DNA of 64,000 bases, taken from positions 32,878 to 96,877 of IMG/VR virus record IMGVR_UViG_3300048110_000147, one strand, 5' to 3'. A program made the translations under genes and the position numbers. Shown in pieces: positions 15,924-23,550 of the stretch (position 1 is the stretch's first letter; every line of letters starts with the position of its first letter). The notes beneath the pieces were generated by a model. It was given only the letters and a program-made list of their open reading frames with translations, was not told the origin of the DNA and did not search any database. Source of the DNA: a virus.

Positions 15924-15952
15924 ATTATACACTTCTTTTGAGAAGATGTCAA
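15924..15952 (-). promoter_or_regulatory. Consensus sigma-70 promoter, -35 fused to upstream stop
   Basis: TTGACA (15952-15947), 17-nt spacer, TATAAT (15929-15924); 12 of 12. The TGA inside TTGACA is the stop codon of 15949..16074. It drives the SleB-type hydrolase gene. Confidence 0.88.
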
Positions 15953-16074
15953 ACAGTTTTCCGTAAAAGTTTTAGATATTTTGCTAACTGCTTCTTCTGT
16001 TTAGGACTAGGGTTATCTCCCGCCTTCGCCAAAAGAACAGCATACTCTCTTGCAATGTTTGATTGATAACTCAA
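15949..16074 (-). CDS. Small basic protein, TTG start, 41 aa
   Basis: TTG at 16074-16072 overlaps the TGA of the upstream gene (CTTGAG) and has GGAAGG about 7 nt upstream. The product has SYQSNIAREYAVLLAKAGDNP then KQKKQLAKYLKLLRKTV, helical and basic. The stop TGA is part of the -35 of the next promoter. Function unknown. Confidence 0.55.
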   Translation of the reverse strand: MSYQSNIAREYAVLLAKAGDNPSPKQKKQLAKYLKLLRKTV

Positions 16075-16229
16075 GATACACCTTCCACGCTAAAGTAACC
16101 ACATACCGTCTTGATAGCAGATATGATTTCTTCATCTTCTTTGGGGCACAAATGGGGGATTGTATCTGATAAATTTCTGACCATCAATCGATCAAGACTT
16201 TCATCATCAACTTCTAACTGAACTAGCAT
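16071..16229 (-). CDS. Small acidic protein, 52 aa
   Basis: ATG at 16229 with GAGG upstream, 34 nt after a perfect sigma-70 -10. Sequence MLVQLEVDDESLDRLMVRNL...ICAI-type helical and acidic. Two Cys (PHLCPKEDEE and TVCGYF). Unknown function; position suggests an early gene. Confidence 0.6.
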   Translation of the reverse strand: MLVQLEVDDESLDRLMVRNLSDTIPHLCPKEDEEIISAIKTVCGYFSVEGVS

Positions 16230-16263
16230 AAACACCTCAGTGGTTCTTTGTAATGTGAGAGTA

Positions 16264-16292
16264 ATTATACTATATTATGATGGGTGTGTCAA
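16264..16292 (-). promoter_or_regulatory. Consensus sigma-70 promoter, -35 fused to upstream stop
   Basis: TTGACA (16292-16287), 17-nt spacer, TATAAT (16269-16264); 12 of 12. The TGA inside the -35 is the stop codon of the P-loop kinase gene 16289..16966. Confidence 0.88.
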
Positions 16293-16966
16293 CTACCTTT
16301 TAGATTTTTTCGTTCTGCTGCTATCCACTTTTCTGCTTTCTTAGAGACAGGTTTGTCAGTGAATTTCTTTGCATCGCGGTATGCAGTCAAAGTTTCTTTC
16401 TCGTAGTTCTTACCTTGAGAGTTATCGACCACCAAGAAGTTAGGTTTACCGAACATGCGCTGGAATTTACCAATGTTACGTTGCACTAACTTCCAATATT
16501 CAGTTACACCCTTCTCTCCTAGAGTACGTGGTCGCATTGCGTCACGAGCGATAGCAGTTTCGAGATCGGTGTTAACGAAAATCATTGCGACATCATAACC
16601 CATCTCTTTTAGTTTCTTTGCTTGAGTTGCGACCTTGTCTGGATCTTTACCAGTACCATCGATCACTAATCCAAGACGACCTTTTAAGTATCTTGCTTCT
16701 TTGGTACCAGTAAGTTTTTTAGCCTTACCACGAACCTCTTGTCCCTTTGGTGAGAAGATGTTGTCTGGAGTCATGTCCATACCAATCTTCTTCATTCCAG
16801 CCTCGAACGCATCGTCGGAGTTTACAACCTTATAACCAAAGGACTGTAATCCAGTTTTACCGACAATGAAAGATTTACCAGAGCCAGGACCACCCGCAAG
16901 GAAGATCGCCTTGAAGATTGCTGGATCATTTACACCTTCGTCGAGAAAGGACTTAAAAGATATCAT
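16289..16966 (-). CDS. P-loop kinase (zeta-toxin/AAA_33-like) with capsid-targeting-like N-terminus, 225 aa
   Basis: MISFKSFLDEG at the N-terminus fits the capsid-targeting and cleavage pattern (L-D-E then G). The Walker A motif is LAGGPGSGKSF with K31. A helix SDDAFEAGMKK, a strand RLGLVIDGTGKD (Walker B-like D) and an R-rich lid DAMRPRTLGEKG follow, the layout of small-molecule or zeta-type kinases. T4 Pnkp/PseT is a distant comparison. The substrate is unknown. It begins 2 nt after the SAP-domain gene, and TATAAATA upstream of that gene implies late expression, consistent with packaging. Confidence 0.8.
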   Translation of the reverse strand: MISFKSFLDEGVNDPAIFKAIFLAGGPGSGKSFIVGKTGLQSFGYKVVNSDDAFEAGMKKIGMDMTPDNIFSPKGQEVRGKAKKLTGTKEARYLKGRLGLVIDGTGKDPDKVATQAKKLKEMGYDVAMIFVNTDLETAIARDAMRPRTLGEKGVTEYWKLVQRNIGKFQRMFGKPNFLVVDNSQGKNYEKETLTAYRDAKKFTDKPVSKKAEKWIAAERKNLKGS

Positions 16967-16967
16967 C

Positions 16968-17243
16968 TTACTTATTCCAGATTTCCATTGAAGCTTCGAT
17001 TAGGTCAGCCTTTCTTGTAGGGATACGACCTTTCGAATCTTTTAATTTGGTTTTGTTTTCTTTGACATATGTCTTTAGTTTAGGCACTGTCATTCTTGAA
17101 AACTCTTCTCTTTGCTCTTCTACAGTAGGACCGCTTGTATTTTTTACTGGTTTAGAAGGTTCTATATCCTTCTTTCTAGCAACATAAAAAAATGATGCGA
17201 TTACTACTAAAAAAATAATTCCAACTATTGCATTATTATCCAT
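16968..17243 (-). CDS. Membrane-anchored SAP/Rho-N-like domain protein, 91 aa
   Basis: One N-terminal span (NNAIVGIIFLVVIASFFYVA) is followed by a basic linker. A C-terminal helix-extended-helix motif (MTVPKLKTYVKENKTKL, RKADLIEASMEIW) resembles SAP or Rho N-terminal nucleic-acid binding modules. It could tether nucleic acid to the membrane. The start at 17243 is 37 nt after the late element. Confidence 0.65.
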   Translation of the reverse strand: MDNNAIVGIIFLVVIASFFYVARKKDIEPSKPVKNTSGPTVEEQREEFSRMTVPKLKTYVKENKTKLKDSKGRIPTRKADLIEASMEIWNK

Positions 17244-17279
17244 TTCTTACTCCAAATATTTCAGTTGATTTTACAATGT

Positions 17280-17287
17280 TATTTATA
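17280..17287 (-). promoter_or_regulatory. T4-type late promoter element
   Basis: TATAAATA on the minus strand in the 49-nt gap before the SAP-domain gene. It is the exact T4 late -10, and this genome encodes gp55. It would express the SAP gene and the targeting-peptide kinase. Confidence 0.7.
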
Positions 17288-17291
17288 TAAT

Positions 17292-18086
17292 TTATTGACT
17301 AGACTTAGCGAAGATTTCGTGTAACTGGTTTGCGAACACTTTTTGTGTTCTTTCGCCTGGATGTCCATGCTCTTTAATATTATTTAAAGAGATACCTATA
17401 CTGTACAGATCCTCACCGTGACCCATACCAATACGACTAGTCTTTTTCAGATTAGTTATAGATTGTGTCAACCACTCTTTGTAGTCTGGAATAGATTCTA
17501 TACGTCTTTCTTTATTTTGTATTTTGCCTGAAGCATCATCTGGACATTTATCTGACAATATAGACATTATGTTAGACCAGTTTCGTTTATGGAAAACTCC
17601 CTGAACTAGAGTTATTCCTTTAGCCTCACATATAACCTCTAGAGCTTTCATTTTGCTGAGAGTATGCATGATGTCGGTCTTAGAGTCATATGCCTCATCA
17701 AACATATATTTGTAAGCACGTCTCCATTCTTTATCATAAATGGTTTCAGTACGAAGCTGTGAAAACTGCGTGACATTATTCTGACGACCAATATCCTTAT
17801 CACGTTCCTTCGGCATATACTCTACAACTTCTTTGCGTTGCCATGCGGACCATATTACAACTACATGAGTGACCTCATCTTTGTAAGGGTGAGAATGCAA
17901 AAAGTCCGTAATTTCACGAAATATTTTATCGTTACATGCACCGCAAAAACCACGGTTAGAATACTCGATACCAAGTTTCTTAGCAAGCAGGTGAGTAAAA
18001 GTATATTCCCAATGGGTAGGTGGAGACTCATCCCAACCTTTAAGTTCGTCTCCCCAGACGAAACTACATCCAGCTGTTACCAACAT
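17292..18086 (-). CDS. SGNH/GDSL-like hydrolase family protein, 264 aa
   Basis: Block I is LVTAGCSFVWGDEL, in which S8 could be the nucleophile in a G-x-S-F-x-x-G context. Block III-like is GFCGACND. The C-terminal HGHPGERTQKVFANQL resembles block V with the catalytic His. I recall this as a frequent gene in marine T4-like phages, annotated SGNH hydrolase; the substrate is unknown (ester or acetyl-sugar). The start overlaps the IscU stop by 1 nt (TAATG). Confidence 0.7.
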   Translation of the reverse strand: MLVTAGCSFVWGDELKGWDESPPTHWEYTFTHLLAKKLGIEYSNRGFCGACNDKIFREITDFLHSHPYKDEVTHVVVIWSAWQRKEVVEYMPKERDKDIGRQNNVTQFSQLRTETIYDKEWRRAYKYMFDEAYDSKTDIMHTLSKMKALEVICEAKGITLVQGVFHKRNWSNIMSILSDKCPDDASGKIQNKERRIESIPDYKEWLTQSITNLKKTSRIGMGHGEDLYSIGISLNNIKEHGHPGERTQKVFANQLHEIFAKSSQ

Positions 18087-18460
18087 TAATTCTTCTCTTT
18101 ATAGTCTTTGATAGCAGCTTTAATCGCATCTTCTGCGAGTACACTGCAATGAATTTTTACGGGCGGAAGTGCGAGTTCTTTGGCGATGTCTGTATTACGG
18201 ATATTCCCGGCGTCTTCAATATCTTTGCCTTTGACCCACTCTGTGAGTAGAGAACTAGAAGCAATAGCACTACCACAACCATAAGTTTTGAATTTAGCAT
18301 CTTGAATAATTCCATCATCACCGACAAGGATCTGGAGTTGCATAACGTCACCACACGCGGGTGCACCGACCATGCCAGTACCGACGTTGTCGTCTTCTTT
18401 ATCCATCTTCCCCACGTTGCGTGGGTTCTCGTAATGGTCTAGAACCTTGTCGGAATACAT
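18086..18460 (-). CDS. iscU: IscU-like iron-sulphur cluster scaffold, 124 aa
   Basis: Near full-length match to bacterial IscU by eye. It has the three cluster-ligand cysteines in GAPACGD (C36), YGCGSAIASSS (C62) and KIHCSVLAEDAI (C105), plus D38 and H104. The HscA-chaperone recognition motif LPPVK (98-102) is retained. IscU assembles 2Fe-2S clusters from IscS sulphur and passes them to apo-proteins. The phage has no IscS, HscA or ferredoxin here, so it must work with host partners. It sits in an operon with a DsbA-like protein and an SGNH protein, with TAATG couplings on both sides. Probably acquired from a host. Confidence 0.93.
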   Translation of the reverse strand: MYSDKVLDHYENPRNVGKMDKEDDNVGTGMVGAPACGDVMQLQILVGDDGIIQDAKFKTYGCGSAIASSSLLTEWVKGKDIEDAGNIRNTDIAKELALPPVKIHCSVLAEDAIKAAIKDYKEKN

Positions 18461-18735
18461 TACTGAAATAGTTCCTCATACAACTCATAAACTTCATTAG
18501 CCTCTGTGCGAGACTCTTCCATGTTTTGTTTATGGTAGATAGTCGCAAGTTTACGGAAGTGCTTCTTATCAACACCGTACTTCTCGTTAGTGACATCTAC
18601 GATATCTTTCATCAATTCTTTCTCAGCATCGATACGCAACATGCTGTCAGACATCTCTCTAATCGCGTCTGCGACTTTCTTTTTATCTTCCGGACCTATC
18701 ATATTAATCTTACTCCACTTGTTGCTTCCGTCCAT
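18460..18735 (-). CDS. DsbA-like dsDNA-binding / late-transcription accessory protein, 91 aa
   Basis: The pattern DSMLRIDAEKELMKDI..., KKHFRKLATIYHKQN, then EVYELYEELF closely follows what I remember of T4 DsbA (89 aa), a dsDNA-binding protein implicated in late transcription. Length and helical layout agree. It could also be a related late-gene coactivator. It is coupled to IscU by TAATG and overlaps the upstream gene by 37 nt. Confidence 0.6.
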   Translation of the reverse strand: MDGSNKWSKINMIGPEDKKKVADAIREMSDSMLRIDAEKELMKDIVDVTNEKYGVDKKHFRKLATIYHKQNMEESRTEANEVYELYEELFQ

Positions 18736-18983
18736 GCGGCGGAAAAATCATCATTAGTTAGTGTGCATAGAACATACTGTTGGAAACAAACCTTCTCAGG
18801 ATTTTCCTTACTTGTCATACACACACCACGTGCAAAACCGATACCTTGATCACCATGAATCAACATACGAGGATCTTTGAGCGTAACTGTACCATCACTA
18901 TTCATGCCGCCCAAATTACTTTCCAAACGACCTACGTATTCTCCACTTACTGTGACAACCGTCACCACATCATTATTCTTCAT
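18699..18983 (-). CDS. Small beta-barrel (Sm-like?) hypothetical protein, 94 aa
   Basis: ATG at 18983 overlaps the end of the oxygenase gene. Strands VVTVVTVSGEYVGRL, GTVTLKDPRMLI and QQYVLCTL suggest a small Sm-like or OB barrel, of the type also suggested for 39105..39539. Function unknown. It overlaps the DsbA-like gene by 37 nt, a long overlap for this genome. Confidence 0.6.
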   Translation of the reverse strand: MKNNDVVTVVTVSGEYVGRLESNLGGMNSDGTVTLKDPRMLIHGDQGIGFARGVCMTSKENPEKVCFQQYVLCTLTNDDFSAAWTEATSGVRLI

Positions 18984-19656
18984 TTTCAATCTCTTCAATT
19001 AACATATCACGCATTTGTTGTGCTTTCGCATCTTCGGGATTATCCACACTACCATTATTCACAAATTTATATGCGAGAGTAATGCGCTGACAGCCTGCAT
19101 ACGCAGCGTGCCAACAGTGTAGGTCTTCTTCATGACCCGCACCGAAATAATAGTGACGACACTGCCAGCCAGGTACATCCTGAATCTTTACAATCTCATC
19201 TGTCTTCTTATCGTAGTACTCAAAGAAACCTTCTCCGGTCTCTGACCACGTGAATAAGACTTGGTATGCATTGGCATCATAGTTAGTGTGCCATCCTACA
19301 AAACCGCCTGGCGGGTAATAGGAGAGTAAAGCGGACGTATGCGCACCTAGGTGAGAAGCAAAATCATACTTCACCTTCTGCATAAATCCACCCCACATCT
19401 CCTTGTCTTCACGCACCATTTTGGAGATTGGTTGTGCGAAGTATCTATCGGGCGGGCCAACCAGACCATCACGACCACGAGACAAACAGTCTTCTAGATA
19501 TTCACGAGAAGTGTAATAATCCCCTTTGTGAACATCTTCTGGTTCGTGATAGGTCCAATACTTTTCGTCGTTGTACGACGGTTTAGACAGCATCTCATCT
19601 GAGAAACTGTTTAGAGTCTCTAACAACTCTTTATTACGAATAACTACCTCAGTCAT
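18973..19656 (-). CDS. 2OG-Fe(II) oxygenase-like protein, 227 aa
   Basis: Double-stranded beta-helix core: PPGGFVGWHTNYDANAYQVLF carries the first metal His, and DLHCWHAAYAGCQRITLAYKF the distal His and the 2OG-binding Arg. The residue expected to be Asp in H-x-D is Asn here (H-T-N). Paralogue of 41509..42153, sharing FTWSE.G.G.F.Y.D and TIQD-type segments. Such proteins are common in marine T4-likes, with unknown substrates. It heads the operon containing IscU. Confidence 0.8.
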   Translation of the reverse strand: MTEVVIRNKELLETLNSFSDEMLSKPSYNDEKYWTYHEPEDVHKGDYYTSREYLEDCLSRGRDGLVGPPDRYFAQPISKMVREDKEMWGGFMQKVKYDFASHLGAHTSALLSYYPPGGFVGWHTNYDANAYQVLFTWSETGEGFFEYYDKKTDEIVKIQDVPGWQCRHYYFGAGHEEDLHCWHAAYAGCQRITLAYKFVNNGSVDNPEDAKAQQMRDMLIEEIENEE

Positions 19657-19658
19657 TA

Positions 19659-19856
19659 TTAAAAATCATCCTCATCATCAAGTACATTTTTAAATCTTTC
19701 ATTCGCTTTCTTTAAGTCGTTCTCAGTGACAGCTCCCATCTCAAGTAAGTATGAGACTGCGGCATTAATACCCTCTTGTCTGCCAGCTCTCTTGGCGAAC
19801 CAAGTGGCGGCCGCCATAAGCATTATCGTGAAAACGGTTTGCGTAATCGGATCCAT
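19659..19856 (-). CDS. Small membrane-anchored protein, 65 aa
   Basis: Starts MDPITQTVFTIMLMAAATWFAKRAGRQ, giving one N-terminal span with a basic stop. A helical acidic tail (NDLKKANERFKNVLDDEDDF) follows. Similar small proteins occur beside gp41 in other marine T4-likes, as I recall. Unknown function. Confidence 0.65.
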   Translation of the reverse strand: MDPITQTVFTIMLMAAATWFAKRAGRQEGINAAVSYLLEMGAVTENDLKKANERFKNVLDDEDDF

Positions 19857-19865
19857 AGTGATTCC

Positions 19866-21260
19866 CTAAAATTTAAAGTTTTCGAATTTCTCTGAGTCAA
19901 TTCTCTGACCAGAGTTTGAGTTATCAAAGGCTGGACCATTATCTACTTCTTTATTTAGGGGCGAATCGTTTTGATCTACATCAAATAAACGCATTTTACT
20001 TCTATCAATACCAACGACAAATCTTTGGTTTACACCTAGGTCGTTGTACCTATTCTTCAATTGTTTAACTAATATTTGACCATTTGCATTCAACTCATCA
20101 TTACTGATCAGAGCAAACATCAAATCTGCTGTGGCAGGGAGACCGAACGATTCAGAGGTGTCCTCAAGACTCACATCATCGTTGCTGTAACCCGAGCGAG
20201 TAGTCTGGGTTGCAGATACTACCGGAACGTCAAACTCAACAGCAAGTCCACGCAGTTCTTCAGCAATGGATTTGATATATGTATAAGAGTTGATAGCACC
20301 ACCCATCGACTTCATTCTAGCAGAAGAACATATGTTAAGATAATCGATGAAGATGATATCGGGTAGGAACTTCTTCTTCAGTTTCAACTCATTAAGAAGT
20401 GCACGGAAGTGATTTGCATGTGCACTGCCAGTCGGGTATTCTTTAATGATCAGTTTACCAGTAGTCTTGTCTGCGACAGTCTTAACACGATTTGTAAACA
20501 TGTCTTTACTAAGATGTTCCAATTGGTCAATAGGCACGTTCAGTAAATTAGCATCGATACGTTCTGCAATACGTTCTTCGGACATCTCCATAGTGACATA
20601 CAAAACGTTCTTGTTCTGACTGAGTGCTGCAGCTGCAGCATGACACATAAACAGAGACTTACCTACACCAGTACCAGCAAGAGCGATATTGAGAGTTTTG
20701 TTAGGTAACCCGCCTTTGGTTATACGGTTGAAGTAGTCTAGATCCCAAGGGAGACGTTCTTCGTCCATATGGTAGAAGTCCCACCGAGCATCGATATTTT
20801 CTAAGTAGTCGTGACCGATGTTAGTGTCAAATGACACAGACAGTGCCTTAGACAATACGTCAGGTATCGCATTCTTAGATAACTCTTGGTGCTTACCATC
20901 AATGATGGAAATAGACTCCATCACTGCATTGAATACTGCACGGTCTTGACACCACTTCTCAGTGCGTTCTACCAACCACGATAAGTCTTCCTCAGCATAC
21001 TTGAAGATGTCTGGAAGGATATCCATAGTGTGACGATAATGTTCGTCAGACATACGGTCCTCAGAATCAATCTCAATCTTGAGTGCTTCCTTAGATGGGA
21101 GATTGTTGTACTTTGCGATGTAGGCAGTGAACTCTTTGAAGACACTTTTATAAGTACCTTCAAAGTATTCGGGAGAGAGGAAGGGGGCGACCTTCCTCAT
21201 GTAGGAATCGTTAGTCAGTAGATTCCGGAGAATCGTCTGCTGTAGATTGATGTCCGTCAT
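19866..21260 (-). CDS. 41: gp41 replicative DNA helicase (DnaB family), 464 aa
   Basis: N-terminal DnaB-like helical domain, then a RecA-type core with Walker A ALAGTGVGKSLF near residue 195, the DnaB H1a glutamate region VTMEMSEERI, Walker B PDIIFIDYLNI, H3 VPVVSATQTTRSG and the C-terminal KLKNRYND/FVVGID arginine-finger region. A hexameric 5'-3' helicase at the fork, partner of the primase gp61 (not in this window). The start overlaps the upstream gene by 50 nt, with AGAAGGACTCAA as the ribosome site. Confidence 0.95.
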   Translation of the reverse strand: MTDINLQQTILRNLLTNDSYMRKVAPFLSPEYFEGTYKSVFKEFTAYIAKYNNLPSKEALKIEIDSEDRMSDEHYRHTMDILPDIFKYAEEDLSWLVERTEKWCQDRAVFNAVMESISIIDGKHQELSKNAIPDVLSKALSVSFDTNIGHDYLENIDARWDFYHMDEERLPWDLDYFNRITKGGLPNKTLNIALAGTGVGKSLFMCHAAAAALSQNKNVLYVTMEMSEERIAERIDANLLNVPIDQLEHLSKDMFTNRVKTVADKTTGKLIIKEYPTGSAHANHFRALLNELKLKKKFLPDIIFIDYLNICSSARMKSMGGAINSYTYIKSIAEELRGLAVEFDVPVVSATQTTRSGYSNDDVSLEDTSESFGLPATADLMFALISNDELNANGQILVKQLKNRYNDLGVNQRFVVGIDRSKMRLFDVDQNDSPLNKEVDNGPAFDNSNSGQRIDSEKFENFKF

Positions 21261-21573
21261 TTGAGTCCTTCTTCTGTAGTGAACCAGTTTCGATTGCCGA
21301 TTCTAGAATGTCTCCTAGTACCTCACCGGCAAACCCTTGTAGCTGTGTATTGTCTGTATTATACACGCTTGGGTCTAATGTGTCAACCACGTCGAAGGTA
21401 AAACTAATATTTTGCTCTTCCCCATTAATACGAACGTTATTAAAACGAATTGTAACATCTTCGTACGGTTCTCGTTTGAGATTCACATTCCATGTTTCTG
21501 CACCATCAACTACAGCTGGTTCTAATGTATAGTCGATGTTTTCAGACGGTTTATCTAGATCTAGGTCTTTCAC
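21211..21573 (-). CDS. Conserved hypothetical between UvsX and gp41, 120 aa
   Basis: Beta-rich N-terminal half (ETWNVNLKREPYEDVTIRFNNVRI, ISFTFDVVDTL), then QLQGFAGEVLGDILESAIETG and an acidic, Ser/Asp-rich tail. T4-like cyanophages carry a matching gene in the same place. No function known. The position between recombinase and helicase suggests a replication role. It overlaps UvsX by 4 nt and gp41 by 50 nt. Confidence 0.7.
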   Translation of the reverse strand: MKDLDLDKPSENIDYTLEPAVVDGAETWNVNLKREPYEDVTIRFNNVRINGEEQNISFTFDVVDTLDPSVYNTDNTQLQGFAGEVLGDILESAIETGSLQKKDSNDGHQSTADDSPESTD

Positions 21574-22625
21574 ACCAGTTCCTCTTCAATCAATGTTTCA
21601 GGGTTAATCTCGCTCTTGTATCCTATCTGATACGTCTTCTTCAAGAACTCTGCAAAGTCAGTTGACTCAAAAATAGGTTCCCAGAAGTCAGCGGTCATGG
21701 TTTCTTTCAATCGCAATTTAGAACCAAGTACTTCACCTGTAGTCAAGTCAACACGTTGATACCAACCATTGGATGGTTTGTCGACATACCCACCCGCAAG
21801 GGCAACATCAAGAAGACCAGAGTACTTCTGCACCCCACCTTCCCAAGATACGCCAATCGGAATCTTAGATTGTTCTTTCACGAATCGAGACTTCTCGACT
21901 TTAATAACAAAGTCATAACCAACAATTTCAGTACCCTGCTTCTCTTGACGACGACCGATGATCCAGATGTTGTCGGCAGAGTAATAGATACCAGTACCAC
22001 CACTCACGATATCTTTTGGAAACAAACCAATCTCTTTATAAGTGTGATTGATTGCAAGCATCGGAATGTTCTTCATCGCAAGGTATGGTGTTGACATACG
22101 GAACAGACCTTTCAGTGCCTTCGCACGTGACATGTCTGCAACACCCTTTTCAGCCAACGCATCTTCTAGTTCTTTCTTAGACGCAAGGTTACCGATAGAG
22201 TCAATCACGATAATGACATCGTCGTTGCGGTCCAACTCTTCTAGTTGGCTGATCAAGTCAAACTTTAACTCTTCGACGTTTGCAATAGGTGTGTGCAATA
22301 CTCGACTAGTATCAATACCAAATTGTTCAAAGTAAGACTGTGGCGAACCAAACTCTGAGTCATAGAACAACATGACCGCATCTGGTTTCGCGTTAAGGTA
22401 TGCACCTGCCATGAGTAAGGCAAATGATGTCTTAAAGTGTTTCGATGGTCCAGCGAGGACAGTAAGTCCTGGCGAGATACCACCGTCGACTGACCCCGAC
22501 AACGCAACGTTCACCATCGGAACGTCGGTCGGAACCATATCTTTTTCAGTGAAGAACTTACTAGTGGAGAGTGTCGCCGTCTCCTTTATCTTCGAGTTCT
22601 TCTTCAGTTTGTCCATTATCGACAT
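21570..22625 (-). CDS. uvsX: UvsX RecA-like recombinase, 351 aa
   Basis: Walker A LAGPSKHFKTSFAL, Walker B DVIIVIDSIGNL and the VSGGTGIYYSADNIW loop match T4 UvsX. Start at MSIMDKLKK because GGAGG lies 6 nt upstream. It catalyses strand exchange in recombination-dependent replication with UvsY and UvsW, both encoded here. The gene begins 65 nt inside the upstream nucleotide-sugar dehydrogenase, so expression is coupled. Confidence 0.95.
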   Translation of the reverse strand: MSIMDKLKKNSKIKETATLSTSKFFTEKDMVPTDVPMVNVALSGSVDGGISPGLTVLAGPSKHFKTSFALLMAGAYLNAKPDAVMLFYDSEFGSPQSYFEQFGIDTSRVLHTPIANVEELKFDLISQLEELDRNDDVIIVIDSIGNLASKKELEDALAEKGVADMSRAKALKGLFRMSTPYLAMKNIPMLAINHTYKEIGLFPKDIVSGGTGIYYSADNIWIIGRRQEKQGTEIVGYDFVIKVEKSRFVKEQSKIPIGVSWEGGVQKYSGLLDVALAGGYVDKPSNGWYQRVDLTTGEVLGSKLRLKETMTADFWEPIFESTDFAEFLKKTYQIGYKSEINPETLIEEELV

Positions 22626-23550
22626 TTTTGCCTCCAAAATCTACAAATGTAATGTTGTTTACTTTTTCACGTTCATCGAGGTCATATTGTACACGATAAG
22701 CACTATTGATGTCAAGTACTTTCTCCAATAAATCGAAACTAGTTCCAGTTCCGTCCTCAAACTCATGTGTAGAGAAATCCAGAAAAGCACGTGTGTCTTT
22801 AGGGAGACATGCACCACCGAATCCACGTTTACCATCGAAGCCAGGAACACGAGTGTGACCTAGTCCTACACGGTCATCTGCACCCACGGCGCGGACGATA
22901 GTGTTGAAGTTACACCCATATAAATTTACTAGATCATACAATTGATTAAAGAATGTAATCTTAGTAGATAAGAATGAGTTGATTGAATACTTGACAAAGG
23001 ATGCCTCGTACGCAGTCATACGATGATAATTGTTAGACTCACATGATCCGAAGATTTCATAAATGTCAATAAGGTCTTGACATGCTTCTGGCATACCACC
23101 CATGACATGAAACTTCGCAGTAACGAAGTCTGCCTTTGCATTCTTCTCTGTGAGAAATTCTGGATTATAACAAAATCGATTCACCTGTTCTCTGTTCATC
23201 GCAGAGTATAGACGGTCGACAGACTCCGGAGTGATGGTCGATTTAACAACTACTAGTGCATCGGTATAAACCAGACAGTTAGCAACTGCCGCTTCAACTA
23301 TAGTAGAGTCAACTGAACCATCGTCATTCGACGGAGTAGGAGCGCACACGAAGAAACACTGTGGATGATTCTCTCGCGGTATGTGTTGTAAATTTTCAAC
23401 AGCAGTATCATACTTTGGATCATAGAAATTAAAGTCTACGAGAGGATGCGTGAATGCATACTCGACCGCTTGACCTACAAACCCATGACCAACAATTCCA
23501 ATTCTGAATCGTGATACTTCACCATCAGGCATTGTTCTATCTTCAGACAT
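22561..23550 (-). CDS. UDP-glucose/GDP-mannose 6-dehydrogenase-like enzyme, 329 aa
   Basis: N-terminal NAD-binding motif IGIVGHGFVGQAVEYAF, CAPTPSNDDGSVD and VVKSTITP, the YNPEFLTEKNA substrate segment and the catalytic-Cys motif KRGFGGACLPKDTRAF. It oxidises a nucleotide sugar to the uronate. It is shorter than stand-alone enzymes (about 390-440), with a reduced C-terminal NAD-sugar domain. It overlaps the epimerase by 1 nt and UvsX by 65 nt. With the epimerase it likely makes an activated uronic-acid sugar. Confidence 0.88.
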   Translation of the reverse strand: MSEDRTMPDGEVSRFRIGIVGHGFVGQAVEYAFTHPLVDFNFYDPKYDTAVENLQHIPRENHPQCFFVCAPTPSNDDGSVDSTIVEAAVANCLVYTDALVVVKSTITPESVDRLYSAMNREQVNRFCYNPEFLTEKNAKADFVTAKFHVMGGMPEACQDLIDIYEIFGSCESNNYHRMTAYEASFVKYSINSFLSTKITFFNQLYDLVNLYGCNFNTIVRAVGADDRVGLGHTRVPGFDGKRGFGGACLPKDTRAFLDFSTHEFEDGTGTSFDLLEKVLDINSAYRVQYDLDEREKVNNITFVDFGGKNVDNGQTEEELEDKGDGDTLH

